Shown here: positions 33,851 through 47,072 of the stretch, one piece after another
Layout of the letters: each line of letters opens with the position of its first letter
Numbering within the stretch: the first letter of the stretch is position 1
Origin: Actinernus sp. WN-2022
Lineage: Eukaryota; Cnidaria; Anthozoa; Actiniaria; Actinernidae
Assembly: GCA_030867875.1 (NCBI GenBank)
Contig: JAOWCC010000421.1
Location: forward strand, 62,001-126,000
Direction of reading: 5' to 3'
DNA: 64,000 nt
Made by a program: the position numbers and the translations under genes
The notes under the pieces: generated by a model
The model's input: only the letters and a program-made list of their open reading frames with translations
Told to the model about the DNA's origin: nothing
Databases searched by the model: none

Positions 33851-34080
33851 TAGAGCGGTTTTCAATTGAGTGTGGGAAGTGTTTTGGTTTTGCGTTTACT
33901 AAGCTCTCCTATTGGCTGAGAAAGTAAGCCAACCAATCAGAATCCAAAGTAAAACCAAACGCAAATTGCTTTGGTTTGTCATTGGCTCACATGGAAGCCA
34001 TTTATGAGTTACTTGTGATTACTCGCTCCTATGATTGGCTGGCTGTGGGTAATTTGCGTTTGGTTTCACTAACCGTTCTA
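33851..34080 (+). mobile_element. MITE with AGAGCGGTTTTCAATTG terminus
   Basis: 230-bp insertion missing from unit A near 2011. Left end TAGAGCGGTT and right end AACCGTTCTA are inverted. The interior has several CCAATCA/TGATTGG motifs and AACCAAACGCAAATT-type repeats. This repeat type looks familiar from coral genomes (recall). Confidence 0.65.
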
Positions 34081-35640
34081 ACATTACAACTACATTGTGT
34101 TATTTGTTTAGAAATATTTAACGGATAAAATGACTGCGCTTTTTAGTTCAAAGATAAATTCAATTCAAGCAACATAAACCCCCAAAGCAACACATGTTAA
34201 GTCGGCCTTTCTTCTTTTACATTCAATTCAACTAAATGCTACCGATGATTCTCGGCAAAAGATCAGTCAACTTTCACCCGCTACGTGGTTTTCTTTCTCT
34301 CCTCTCGATCTGTAGCCTTTCTTTGTCTCTGAGCAACGGAAAAAACTGATATTACTGTCAATCCGTCATATAGATATCTTCATTAAAATATTTAAGAAAC
34401 AAGCATAAACATTCTTGCTTTTCGATGTTGGGACGACAAACTGACCGTGACGTCTCTACTTATCCCCTCTTGTTGATTGAAATTTCTAACTCGACCCCTC
34501 TCCCCTAGCAGGAAATAACAGCCAATCAAAGAAAGCTATAAGGTAATTAAATATTCCTCCAATCAGGAGGCAGGGACAAATCCTGTCCCTATTCAAATAT
34601 ATTGGCGCGGTAAGATCAGTCGACTGCCGCCCGCTACCAGAGGTGTTCCCTCTCGTGGCTTGCTTATCGCCTCTGGGACCAGGATAACAGTCTTCAAAAG
34701 AAAAGTCAAAACAACGCTGCCAATCAACCGGAAAAACAATCCTCAGCGCCAACCAGACCACACTCTCTGAACTCTGGGTGTGAATCAGTACAATACATGC
34801 ACGCTGGTAGATGTAACTAATTTACGATAGTTTACCGCGGTATATGTTGTCTTATTTGCCTCGTCTTGCGTGATGTGGGTGTGAATCAGAACAATACATG
34901 CACGCTGGTAGATGTAACTAATTTACGATAGTTTCCCGTGGTATGTAGTCTTATTTCCCATGTCTTGCGTCATCGCATGGTCAACATTGCTGTGGATTTC
35001 ACGAGGCGCTAGCCCACAACAAAGTTTGATCATGAGATGACTACAAATGTGGTAAATTTGTTTTTTTACAACAACAAACAAGAAATAGCCAAGCGGAAGC
35101 GCATTGAAACCGATGGAAATTGTGAGAGAAAAGTGAATCTAGCGCGCTATCACGTGATCTGTGGCGCGGGCAATGACGCAATCCGTGGTATGTCCTCTTA
35201 TTTTCAATGGCAATAAGCCAATCAGATAACGAGAAACTGAGCAATTCATTTTCCTGGAGGGGCTTACTGTTGCGTTATGGGGGTGTTTGAGGAAGATGCC
35301 ACTCCAATGGCGTGAGTCACCATGGGTACGGGTGTTGTTGACGTTGCGGAGAACTACGGGAATTCCATCCAGAATGCTTCACACACCAGGTTGTTCATGC
35401 TGTAAAAGATTCGGACTTTTTAGGGAGCTCAAATTCAAGTTCAATTTATACACACTTGTTTAGTTTACAATTAATGTTTGAATACAACAAGCCATAAGAA
35501 AAAAGGAAAATAAATAGTAGATCATTACATGTGGTAAATTGGTAAGTGTGTTGTGGTCAAAGGAGCAAAAGCTTTCGAGTTGCCAACTACCATGTGCAGT
35601 TCATCAGCGCGGTAAACAACGAAGACCCAGAAGCTTTCAC
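34081..35640. other. Gene-free segment, copy B
   Basis: Collinear with A about 2025-2195 and 4010-5215. A CATGCACGCTGGTAGATG-containing segment is duplicated locally (34796-34840 and 34897-34940). No gene seen. Confidence 0.55.
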
Positions 35641-37520
35641 AGCACAAAAAGACTGAGTACTAAAACGTTTCTCAGGACTAGGGTGTCTTGAACGCCCATA
35701 TCATATCGAACTAGACCCCACGGTCCAACCAGTAGTAAGTACCCCGAGGAGAGTCCCGTATTGAATACTGGACAGATTTAAGAATCATAATGCTCTCGAC
35801 GACCAGTCAAGGCGTCATTAATTGTTCCAGTTGATGAGCCCATGGACTGGGTCAACTCGATGGTCGCTGTCGATAAGAAAAACACGGAAACACTTCGGAT
35901 CTCCATTGATCCGCGTCCGCTGAATAAGGCAACCAAGAGAGAACACTATTACTTATCGAGGAGATAACGACAAGCTAAGGGGAGCGAAGTATTTCTCAAA
36001 CCTAGAGGCGCGATCAGGGTATTGGCAGATACCACGTTTGCAACGCCCTTTGGCCTATATAGTTTCACTCGAAAACCCTTCGCTATTCACAGCGCACAAA
36101 AATAGCCTTTTATAAGAGACTGCATGAACTTCTCGATAACTCCCAGGAGTCGAGATAGATATCGACGACATTCTTGTCTGAGGTAGAATCCCAGGGCCAG
36201 GGAACACAACGAGAGACTTGAAGAACGCTATAGAGGGCCAGACAGTGCAACCTGAGACGGAAACGAGCCCAGGAATCCTGAAGTACTACAACCCAACGCA
36301 GTTGTAGGTAAACGCGTGTGTCAGGTCTTACCGAGTGCAGCGTAACTGACAGGATGGATCACCCTAAAGCTCATTGCAGGTACGCGCATATCGAAACGGA
36401 ACTGCTAGCGGTAGTGTTTGGCTTTGAATGTTTCTTCCAGTACGTTATGTCAAGCAGGTAGCGGTCGAGGCGGACCACAAACCATAACACGGAAACCACT
36501 AGACAGGGCGCCCGCTACACTACGACGAATGCTGCTTCGATTAGGTTTAGCAGGTTGGATTAATGGCAGCTAAATAGCTCGTCTAGAGGTACGACAGACA
36601 TCAATTACAAACCGGGAAAGTAGCTCTACACTGCAGACTCACTCTCAAGAGCACACCTCCCAACAACCTACACGGAGGATGAAGAGCTAGTGAAATGCGA
36701 CATTCAGTCACAGCATTAGTGACCAGAAGATAGCAGAACTTCAAGGAGAGATGTGAATACTGGTCCAGCAAAGACGAACTCTCTGTTAACGACGGCTTTA
36801 TATTCAAAGGCGAGACAATCGTCGTGCCTCAAGCACTCAGAAGAGGTCCTGAAGAAGATACAGGAAGGACAGCTAGTCATCGAAAGAAGCAAACTTCGAG
36901 CCCCCTATTGGGAGATCGCATCTATACGCTGTACAGCTACACAAAGCGTATTCAAGAAAATTAAACCAATCTTCTCGAGACATGGGATACCGGAAATAGT
37001 CAAGTAGGACAATGGACCATAATACAGTTCCGGTGAATTTGCAAGATTTGCTGTGGATTGAAATTTCAAGTTCGTAACAGAGAGGCCGACTCAGTACTCG
37101 CAGTCCAACGTCCTCGTCAAAAAAACGTAGACAGCCAGAAGAACGCTCGAAACAGCCAAGCGTGATAGCAACGATCCCAATCTTGAGTAGCGCAACACAC
37201 GAGACGTCTGCGCGCACTTCTTGCCTGCACTACGAACTACCTGCTTCCGGAGAGTCCTAGCCACCAGGAGACGCAAACGCGACGGCTCAGGCAAAGTATC
37301 CAAAAGGCGTCCCACGACAAATCATCTGTCACGTCGTTTCCCCTGAAGAAGGATGAGATGGGCCAAATGATGCAGGAAGGGGATTGGAAACCTGCAGAGA
37401 CATCCCTCAGCTATATTGTTGAGCCGTCTACCGCCGAAATCGCAAACATCTCTTACCACTGTCTTCATTGTTACGCGATGGCGCGAGATCAAAGTCGCGA
37501 CGAATAGTTTGCATTAGACT
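35640..37520 (+). pseudogene. Decayed Ty3/Gypsy pol remnant, copy B
   Basis: Paralogue of 5215-7260. It keeps an upstream RT block missing in A (PMDWVNSMVAVDKK, then RISIDPRPLNKATKREHY, about 35835-35955) but has lost about 290 bp around the RT/RNase H junction that A retains. RNase H and integrase pieces follow (36260-37520), with many stops. The two copies have decayed independently. Confidence 0.75.
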
Positions 37521-40473
37521 TCCGTTAATCATACAAAGTAGGAGGGGTAATTAACTGTGACGGCAGGACGTGAAAAGTATTTTCTCGTCAAATCCTGTTT
37601 ATTTTATTATTCGACTTTTGGTTTTTTTCTTACTCGAAGTTTTCTAACAAAATAGGATAAGTAGAGAGTTCCGTTCAGGTCGAACGAAAAACAGTGATTG
37701 ACTTTCTTACGTGCTGTAAGACAATGGCCAATATGTGTCTGACTGTGCGCATTAACTCTGTCTTTTTGAAGGCCTGATTACAGTAGTTGTACAGTAAAGA
37801 TCTAGGGAAGATCGTTGAGACTAATTTAACGTAGGGACCTGTCATTATTTAGTAACGGGGAACGTTGTGACCCACCCCTTTTTCTCATAATAAAATACTA
37901 TGACCCTCCCTCAGTGTAACCACAAAAAATTACGATCTCCCTCCCCCCACCCCTTGAGTAAGCATAAACAGCATGGATTACGTAAAATACAAAATAGATA
38001 CCGAAAAGCTCCTTGTCATAGAGGTATACGAAGCGAGTCTACGTTACGGCAGAGTTTGAAGAAGAAAAATGAAAGATAAAGGTGAAGGCCGAAGCGGCCT
38101 CGTGCTTTCATCTGTTCTCGGTATTTGGATCCCCCGGTGAAACACATATATTACTTCCCGCGTAATAAAACAACAACAATGACAACTGAGTTTTTTTTAT
38201 TAAACATTAACTTGAACAAGCATGTCAGTATTATAGACCCAACATGATTTTACCAAACTAGTCATCCTTCGTGCCAAATCTAAGCTCTTATCGCAGTGTC
38301 GCTTTTTTGAGGAACACACTTATGTAATTGCTTATTTGAGTAGCAAACCTTTTGTATAGATTAATCAGTTACCTTTAGAGATGTCATAACTACAGGCATC
38401 AAATGAGTTTGGTAGATAATATCTTTCATGTTCTTATAATTCGCAGTAAAATTGTAAAATGGTTCTCCTGTTTTGTTTTTTTGTTTTACGGTAGGTACAT
38501 TTCCCTTGTTCAGGTGCCATATATCGCCTCTAATAATGAATTGTCATTCAACTGATCATGGTCACCATTTCGTATAAACCAACAAATATATTCTCCTCTG
38601 CGTGATTGGTGGAATCGCATCACGTGACCTGACCAGGCGATCAACCCCGTGTGAGTGAAACTATTTGCAGCCTGGAAATATGTAAGGTTATTGGCCTGAA
38701 GCGAGGGGGTATGGGATTGATTCACCGAGGGTCCCGCCAAGGTAAATAACTCCCATATCCCGAGCGAAAGGCTGATAACTCTTACTTGTTTTGGCTCAAT
38801 CCCGGGTTCTGGGAAACTACCCACCCACCCCTCCCTTGGAAATGCATCGTTCTATTAATGATTAACCATTAAAGGTTAGGGTGAAGTGTGGAGAGGGGTG
38901 GGGTGAGGATTTCCCCAAAACCGTGATTGATCCCTTGTTTTTCACATGGCTCGGTTTTCTTTTTTCATTACGGGGGACTAAATCTCGAAACTCCTACCCA
39001 GTTCCAACAAAGGCAGCATATTCCCCTCACACTTTCCTAGTACTACGTTCTAAGTAAATAATTTATGAGAATATGAAAAATACCGGAGTGTCCTGTGAAA
39101 CGTCTTGATTACCCGTCGTCTGTCCTATCCACTACACTATAAGCTTCATTGGTTGAAAGAATCAAGAAATAACAACCATAATCCCTATGGACGGTAATTT
39201 AATGCAACAATAAGCCAGGCAAATAATAATTGATGAAATGAGATTGTTCTTGTGTGCAACGAGAAAACCTTACCATTGTGAAAGACAACATAAGACAACT
39301 ACGGCTAGTTTACGCTGGAAATGTCGTTCACGCGCGTGCGGTTAGCTCTCCAACACGATTGAAGCGAAGCTAATTCATTCGCACATATTTAGCTTCCATA
39401 ACGACGAGACTGCACCGAGGTCTTAGCTAGCTAATCGATATTTGATGTGATTCATTTTGTGGCAATCACAAAATTACGGCTTCTGAGATTCAACTCTCGT
39501 GGAGCTTTATGAAATTAAATTTCAAAGAGAACCTGATGCATAACCGACATTTTCGATAAAAAGTGTTGCTATGCAGGAACCAATGTATATAGATTCTTGC
39601 AATATAGGGTGTTTACAACTGGCTTTGGTTAAAACCTCAATTGTTTTTTAGGGGAATTGGTTATGTGTGGAGTTGTTCTATTCATCTCGGGAATCAAACG
39701 ACAAGGCGAGTGTTTTAATCCGAATTGTTTTTGAGTCTCTTTTGGTAAGCTTAGTACTCACGATATTAGAATATTTAAGAAACAATCCGTGTAAAAACTT
39801 GGCACAATTCTATGGTTGAGACGCAATTTGCTTCCCCCACATTAGAATTTTGTTTTTCATACTGACAACCCATCAACCCTTAAATGATAAATTTCTGAAA
39901 TCAAATCCACTGAAACTGTTTTAAAACTACTTTCCTTTTGTTTGAAAACATTTCGTCCAATCAGAAGAGTCCAAAACTATAACCAAGAAAGCTTTCAATT
40001 TAAAATGTTCCCACGTTGAATTTTCGTCATATTTAAAGTTATGAAAGATTTAGCTAGCTAGATCCAATACAAATCTGATTTTTTTGTTGAGAAAATGATA
40101 TTCCTCATCAAGGTTTGATATATTTTTATGTTTAAGCCAATGGAGTTGGACGATTGGAACAATACCAGCACCTTTTTACATGCATGCATTAGAAATACCG
40201 ACCTCTTACCCGGACCACGACTTAATTAATATTTTTAAGCGCCAGGATCAGAGCAATGACATAAAAATAAGGATAACACAATAGCAATAATACGGAATAC
40301 AACAGCTGCACGTGGAAACAACAAAGGTGGAGCACTTATAATGTTGTTTTCTGTACTATGGTACACTGTAAGAATTACAACTGACTCACTTGATGGTAAA
40401 GACTAGCCGTTTTCGCGATTTGAAATAATTCTGATTAAACCTGTTTTGTTTCACTCACGATCTCTTCCATTTA
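37521..40473. other. Gene-free segment, copy B
   Basis: Matches A 7261-8160 and 12225-14335. The satellite and mini-Polinton of unit A are absent at about 38150-38165. No gene seen. Confidence 0.55.
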
Positions 40474-41732
40474 GCCGCCATCTTGAAATTCCTTTGTTAC
40501 AATGCGACTTTCCGCTGACAATAATTAATGTTGGCGCTCACGAGACTCGTAGTGCCGAGCGATCCCCGAAACGGTGAGTGTAACTTGAAAAGCGGGGAGT
40601 GAAACTGTGGTGCACGTGACGTCTATATATGAACCAATTGGAAACAAGAACTCGGTGTGTCTTCTCCTGATGCTAGTAGCAGTTTCCTAGGAAACGATTT
40701 CGGCGGTAGCAAGAATGATTGCTGACAGGTTGGACATTTGAAAACCGCAGACCGACTGCCATGTTGAAGTCTGTAAATCGCTGCGACAAGTCTTCTTCTC
40801 AGTCTTCAAGTTCCGGAGTTTATTTACTAAACGTATTTGAAGAACTGTTAACACTGATGGATTAACAGTTACAATCAAACGAGGAACAACCTAAAAACGG
40901 GGAAAATATTTTGAATTCAGCTGATATATTTTTCATAGGTTCTAATACTTCAGAAGTTTTTAAGTAATTAAGGCAGTCGTTCTGTGATTTTGAAAACACT
41001 AGGCGCCGTAACAATAACACAACCCTTCAGTTACTCTTCAGGACATTTTAATAATTTGCCTCGGAATAAAATACAACTTAGTTCGCAGTTTCTGGTTCCG
41101 AAACGTAGCTATACCCTGAATCGCTTGACATCCTAGTCGTAAATAATCTGCTTTTTAGGCAGCCTAAGGCAACTTAAGGCTGCTAAAGTGGCCTAGTCTG
41201 TCACAGCGCTGGTTGGACGAAGGCCGTCATTTTTAACTGCCTTGGCACAAAAGCGAGAACATTGATTTCTGCATGGATTTTCACCAAATAAAAACTCTCT
41301 GAAACATCTAGGGTATCTATACTAAATTTCCAGCGGGAGATTTTGGCTTAAACATACAATTAAACTTTTGTTTAATCGCACACCTCAATTAGCTTCTTCC
41401 ATGCTTATTAAGCAGCTCTCTCACTGTATTGGTAAAACGAGACCTCTGCTAGCAGGGAATTAGCATCTTCATCTATGTAATTTTACTTGATATAGGTACT
41501 CTCACCTCCCTTCTAGTTTGTGTTGTGTTCACTGAGTACGTACTTTGTTGAAATTGGCTCCTGCTACAGAATGTTAACGGTTTTACTCTCCGCCTTTTCT
41601 CTCCCCTTCGGGGCTCGCTCGGCACTACGTGCCTTTTCGGCGCTCGCTCGGCATTACGAGTCTCGTGAGCGCCAACCTTAATTATTGTCAGCGGAAAGTC
41701 GCAATGTAATAAAGGAATTTCAAGATGGTGGC
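40474..41732 (+). mobile_element. TA-flanked inverted-repeat element, copy B
   Basis: 1259-bp counterpart of 14336-15604, with the fuller left repeat (GCCGCCATCTTGAAATTCC). TA flanks at 40472-40473 and 41733-41734. Confidence 0.75.
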
Positions 41733-41939
41733 TAAACCAAGTCTGTCGTGCTCCCTTGGTTGCATCTGCTTAGGTCGCTAGAACCAAGCTTTAGACGACT
41801 TTCGCTTTTAAAATCCGGCTTTGTCATAGAGTGAACACTTGATGGCCTTTCTCTTAGTGCCGTGAAGATTCGGACAGTAACAACGTCCCAGACCACCTCG
41901 AATATGAAATATTCTTTCACTCTAGCTGAGTGTACTACA

Positions 41940-43895
41940 CTATTTCCCTTTATGAGTCCGAAGATGTGCAGTAAGATTGCTTCCCGCTGATTTAAATGCT
42001 TTGAAATATTTCATACACTTTTACGGCCTTTTCCCTTTGTGAATTCGAAGATGGGAGGAAAGATCAAATCTATGTTTAAATGCGTTGTCACACTGGGTAC
42101 ACTTGTACCGCCTTTCCCCAGTGTGAATTCGAAGATGGACGGAAAGACTAGATTGACTTTTAAATGCCTTGTCACACTGGGTACACTTGTAAGGCCTTTC
42201 CCTTCTGTGAATTTGAAGATGTCGAGGAAGAGTGCTTCATGTTTTAAATGCATTGTCACACTGCGTACACTTGTGTCGCCTTTCCCCTGTGTGAACTAGA
42301 AGATGTGACTTAAGTTCACCTGCTGTTTTGAATTCTTTACTACACTGCATACAACTGTACGGCCTTTCGCCTGTGTGAATCCGAAAATGTCTAGCAAGAT
42401 GACCTCCTCTTTTGAATGCCTTGTCACACCGGGTACACTTGTAAGGCCTTTCTCTTCTGTGAATTGGAAGATGTCGAGCAAGAGCGCTTCGTGTTTTAAA
42501 TGCCTTGTCACACTGGGTACACTTGTAAGGCCTTTCTCTTCTGTGAATTGGAAGATGTAGAGTAAGAGTGCTTCGTGTTTTAAATGCCTTGTCACACTGG
42601 GTACACTTGTAAGGCCTTTCTGTTCTGTGAATTGTAAGATGTTGAGCAAGAGCGCTTCTTGTTTTAAATGCCTTGTCACACTGGGTACACTTGTATGGCC
42701 TCTCCCCTGTGTGAACTCGAAGATGGACAACTAAAGTACTGCGAGATTTGAAAGCTCTTTCACACTGGGTACAGCTAAAACGCCCTCGGCCTGTATACAT
42801 GGGTTCTTCTTGGTTTTGGATAGTGCCAGAGGAAAGAGGTGAACTAAGTATGTCATCTTCAACACGACCACCACCATTTTTAGGATACGTCACTGAGCTG
42901 AGCATGTCTTGCCTGTTACTATCATTGTTCAGCTTCTCGCATTTTTCACGTACCTGTCCGATAGTCACATTATTGTCGAGGTATTCAGGAATACCTTCCC
43001 ATTCAGCCGACATCTCGTTTAATGATTCCGCCCGGATATAATTACATAGCGCTGTTGCATCTGAACTTTCACTTTGTCGACCTCTGTTATCAAATCTTTC
43101 ACTTGAATGAGTTTCTAATTCATCACCAAGACAACGGGGAGCTACGACCTCCGGTCGATTCTTTTCAATTAGATCTTTTCCATACTTTTTCTTTCCCGCC
43201 TGAATGATTTCTAACTCATCAGTAATATGGTGGTCATCAAGTAATTCGTTATTTAGCTCAGGTTCATTGACATCATTTGATGCCGGTTCGTCATAATTAA
43301 AATCACACTGATAGATTTTAGGCACTTTCTCTGCTATTTCTTCTTGAAGATATATGTGTCGTTCCCCCATAAGTCTTTTTCTCACGACTTTTCTGGAATC
43401 TCCTTGATCCACATTTGCATTTGCTTTGTGCGAGATGGGACGCTGCTTTTGGTAAATATTTTGTTGTAAGGATAACATATTCACTTCTTCATTTCTTGGT
43501 TTGTCCAGTTCATTAGTCTGCATTTCGATTTGATGAACTTCACAAATATCACAGAAGCCACCGCATTCCCCTTTTATTTGTTCCACTGAACGTACCTTAA
43601 CTGAGTCATAACCGCATACCTTCTCTGCACTGCAGACAGACACTGCACAATTAAACAATGCTCGTAGCCTTCTACTATCAGATACACCACTGATATCAGT
43701 TTCTGTTCCAGTGCTGTATGTCTTAGGAGCATCAGTTTGGCTGCCGGTGCTTGTGGGATTCATCATAGCGACGTCTTCAAGAGCAGTGGTATCTACTGTT
43801 TGCGTTCCTACACTGCGTACAAACATCCCCTGTTCATTGTGTTGGTGAAGTGGTGGATCACGTGCGTCAGTTTCGGAACTGCTACTCTCGATGTC
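41940..43895 (-). pseudogene. C2H2 zinc-finger gene, copy B (terminal exon, truncated)
   Basis: Same exon as 15812-17683, with an acceptor TTTTTCCTAG at 43896 upwards. The frame is open from 43895 through the TQT-type N-terminus (VGTQTVD at about 43808) and linker into six complete fingers. It then stops at a TGA (42237-42239) inside the seventh, where copy A has CGA-type Arg codons. This is a C-to-T change at a CpG. Two further intact fingers lie after this stop, up to the TAA at 42021-42023 shared with copy A. Finger order differs from copy A: the YSCMQCSKEF finger is sixth here and second there. A six-finger protein of about 529 residues plus upstream exons could still be made. Confidence 0.8.
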
Positions 43896-44145
43896 CTAGG
43901 AAAAAAACACCTTTAATTCTGACGATAGTTGAGATACGAAAACGGTAATATAGGATTAGAGTTCTAATCACTCTGTCTTATGCTGTGTGCGTAGAGAAGT
44001 ATTTCTTGGACCGGCCCATACAACGCCACGTACATGTGGAACTTTGCAATGAACTTAATTGGTATCCAATTAATACGTGATGGATTAGCTCCAGACTACC
44101 TTATCAATAAATTAGCATCGTTTAACTAACTTATTATCTACCAAA

Positions 44146-45120
44146 TGAGGATGTTTCACCAGCATACTTTACAAATCCGTGAGATTTGGATTGCGTTTGG
44201 GCAAGGTGGCCGTCATGTGACGGTTCTCCTGCCAATTTTCTTGTATTTTTAGGTAACAATTTCTCCCAGTATATTTAAGCAATGTTTTATTAAGTTTCGG
44301 CTACTTTAAGCTTTCTTTCGTCATAAAATATCAGTTTATCTTTCGAAAATAAGCGAAATCGTTACACGGATATTGTGCATTGTTTCAAAGTTGCGTTAAT
44401 TGGTTATCTCAAAGATGTCTTCAGTAACAATTTTGCCCTAGGGACCTTATGAAGAGACCAACACATATTCAAAACGTATTCATTGAACAATCATCTGACG
44501 CTTAGGTCTCCATGATTGAGAAAGATATCGCCGTCAGAAAAAAACGCGCCAAAACCTTTCTTCTTACAACTACTCAACTAGTTTTGTTTACATTCAGTTC
44601 TCAATCTTTTAATTCTAGTGCGTCCTATGGACTCATGCAATTTAGAAACTCTAAGAAAGCTCACTCGTTTCAACTAATCCCGAATTGCACTCGAAACCAA
44701 ATGATTTTCGAAGCAAAAATTAAAACGAACGAAATGAAAAATATGCTTCAGATTTGTTTTTAGTGTGCGCTCGTAAACAAGCAGCTTGTGCGCGTTCTCT
44801 TTGTTAAAATATAGCGTGATCAGTTGCGTCACCAGCGCAGCGCGCGCGAACTAAAATTGAAAACTTTTCACTCATATCACCCAAAACGTTCTGCAGTTTG
44901 TCCCTTTTCTCTGCACTTTCCTTTACCCGAATATGTGCCACAATTACGGGTACACAATTCTTGAGTACATTTACGTCAGAATCTCGACAAAAAGTTTGGT
45001 TTCGAGATACTTTGTGAAAAGTGTAATTGGTGTTTCCTCAACGAAAATAAAAGGTCACGTGACAAGCACTTTTGATATGGTTGGACTAGGCGCGCAAAGC
45101 ATGCTGGTGAAACATCTTCC
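44146..45120 (+). mobile_element. Inverted-repeat element, copy B, both ends present
   Basis: About 975 bp. Left end (T)GAGGATGTTTCACCAGC and right end GCTGGTGAAACATCTTCC are inverted over about 27 bp. The same element is in unit A from 17934 but without its right end. No clear target duplication and no coding frame. Confidence 0.65.
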
Positions 45121-45241
45121 TTTTTTATGGACCTATACCGCACACCAATAGCAAGCGAAGAACATTTTTCTATAATGCACTTTCTATTTGGAAAAGCATG
45201 GATCAGACACTTCATGAGTGCACTACCGCTTTAATACTTAA

Positions 45242-46187
45242 AGACCCTGTGTCCGAGCCCATGGTGCTTTGCGTACGCAAATCATTTTCGTAGGCTACGA
45301 AAATCAGAAGGATCATTGTTGTTGTTATGTGACTCTCGAATCTTTCGAAATCCATCCCTAGTTTGGGCCATCGTGTAATTATTGATAGGTATATATGCTT
45401 AACTAACTTTCTTTTATCTTAACTTTTGTATATATACTTTTTTAAATGAAACTTTAGTTCGAATATTTCTTCGAATCCCGGTTTAGAGTGGCGAGTAGAG
45501 GAATGCCGGAGAAAGGACCGAGACGAATGACTCGACACATAATCCTTCAGCAGTCCACATTTTACTTTGTCTAGGTCTACAAGAGAACACTTGTGGTTCA
45601 AAAGGACTACTACGTTAGTTTCCCGGGGATTTGCTGCCGGCGGGGGACCGGGGGGCTTCGTTGGAAATACAAAGCACAAAGCAACTACTTCTGGCATCAA
45701 GAACATTCGTAATTATAATTTCGCACGGCTAAGCTCCACTGAGGTGTTACGACTTATCTGTATCTGTATATGTTTTGCATTTTTATTAGCAGAGAAAGCA
45801 ATGTCCTTAACCTTTTTTTTATCCTCCAGTACGTCCAGAAAACTACGATCGCGGGTCAAACTCCAATCTGCCGAGTTCAGCTGTTACTTCGCTGTGAGTT
45901 TGACTCGAGTGCGAGTACGACATTCATTTTGTCCTCAAAATATATCATTCGGAAGCAAAATAGAGATCTTCAAATTACTAGAGACATAAACACAAGGTAA
46001 CAAGAGTATGTGTTTGCTTGTAGAGTTGTGAAAAGTCGCACTCGTAAATCGAATTAGAATCTAAAGACAGAACAACTGGCTTCCTGCCGAGTACTGTTAA
46101 AATCATATTCGAAGTATCCGGGAAAAATTCGTGGGCTCGATTGGGTTTTTAATCCGGTAGAAATGATAAATTTCGTTATCCAAAATA
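45242..46187 (+). mobile_element. Second copy of the TTAA-targeting element, right end lost
   Basis: Starts AGACCCTGTGTCCGAGCC after TTAA (45238-45241) and matches 25906 onwards to about 46187, where DIRS-like sequence begins. Its site is not allelic to the A copy. The first splice-flanked segment (45575-45613) has lost its donor (GTTAGT for GTGAGT). The second (45830-45893) keeps both sites and is 15 bp shorter, an in-frame difference. Confidence 0.75.
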
Positions 46188-46499
46188 AACATTACGATAA
46201 AAGAGTAATGTGATTTTATGTCAAGGAAGTGTCACATGATAGTATGCAGGATAGGGTAGGGATAGATAGATAGTGTAATTATGTTACCAATCAGAGGAAA
46301 GGGGCGTTCCCATCTATAGGTTAAGAGCATGTTCCGCCATACAGGCGGCCCTTCCTACTCTGACCAGCTTTGCGCCAACATCATTTCTAGATACCTAAGG
46401 CGAATATTTTCAGGCAAGTTTTACTTTCCACTCCTTATTGTTAGTTTTACTTAATATTAGTAGTTTATTGTTCCTCTGTTGAGTTTGTGTGACATAGTC

Positions 46500-47072
46500 A
46501 TGGCTGCACCGCGCGTTTTGATTCTCGGACATTCTTTTATACGCCGTCTGCATCAGTTCATTAGCCGCAATCCTACCGAGTACGATATAAATTTGCACAT
46601 TTCAGAACCACATGTTATCAAATGGCATGGCGTCGGAGGGCGTACCGTGGATAAAACCATCCAGTACGATCTCTCCGTGCTGGAGGAGTTCTCCCCCGAT
46701 ATAGTTATCATCCAGCTTGGGACGAATGATCTTATGCAGCGCTCGCCTCAACTAGTCGGTTCTGATCTTGAGGACCTTGTGCGCCTATTACATGGTGAAT
46801 ACAACGTAAAATTCATTTGTGTGTGCCAGACTATTCGCCGCGATTCAGCGGAGGAATTTAATATAAACGTGGGCCTGTTGACCAGGTATCTAAGGGTGGT
46901 CTTAGAGCCCATCCCTTATGCTATGTTTTGGGGCCATAAGGGATTTTGGAGGGCGCGTAATGTTTTACTTGCTCGGGATGGAGTCCACCTCAATAGTAGT
47001 GGACAGCATAAGCTTTACCGCAGTCTTAGAGGGGCAATGCTAAAATCTATGCGAACTAGCCTTTCGTGCTAA
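46500..47072 (+). CDS. SGNH-hydrolase-like ORF of the DIRS-like element
   Basis: Open frame whose likely start is the ATG at 46500 (MAAPRVLILGHSF); an in-frame non-ATG extension begins at 46479. SGNH blocks are present. Numbered from 46479: Ser19 in ILGHSF (block I), Gly54 in GVGGRT (block II), Asn83 in LGTNDL (block III), and Asp167/His170 in DGVHLNSSGQ (block V). All four catalytic-type residues are kept, so an esterase or acylhydrolase activity is plausible. Such domains are known from some tyrosine-recombinase retroelements; the role in retrotransposition is unclear. About 190 residues, complete. Confidence 0.75.
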   Translation: MAAPRVLILGHSFIRRLHQFISRNPTEYDINLHISEPHVIKWHGVGGRTVDKTIQYDLSVLEEFSPDIVIIQLGTNDLMQRSPQLVGSDLEDLVRLLHGEYNVKFICVCQTIRRDSAEEFNINVGLLTRYLRVVLEPIPYAMFWGHKGFWRARNVLLARDGVHLNSSGQHKLYRSLRGAMLKSMRTSLSC

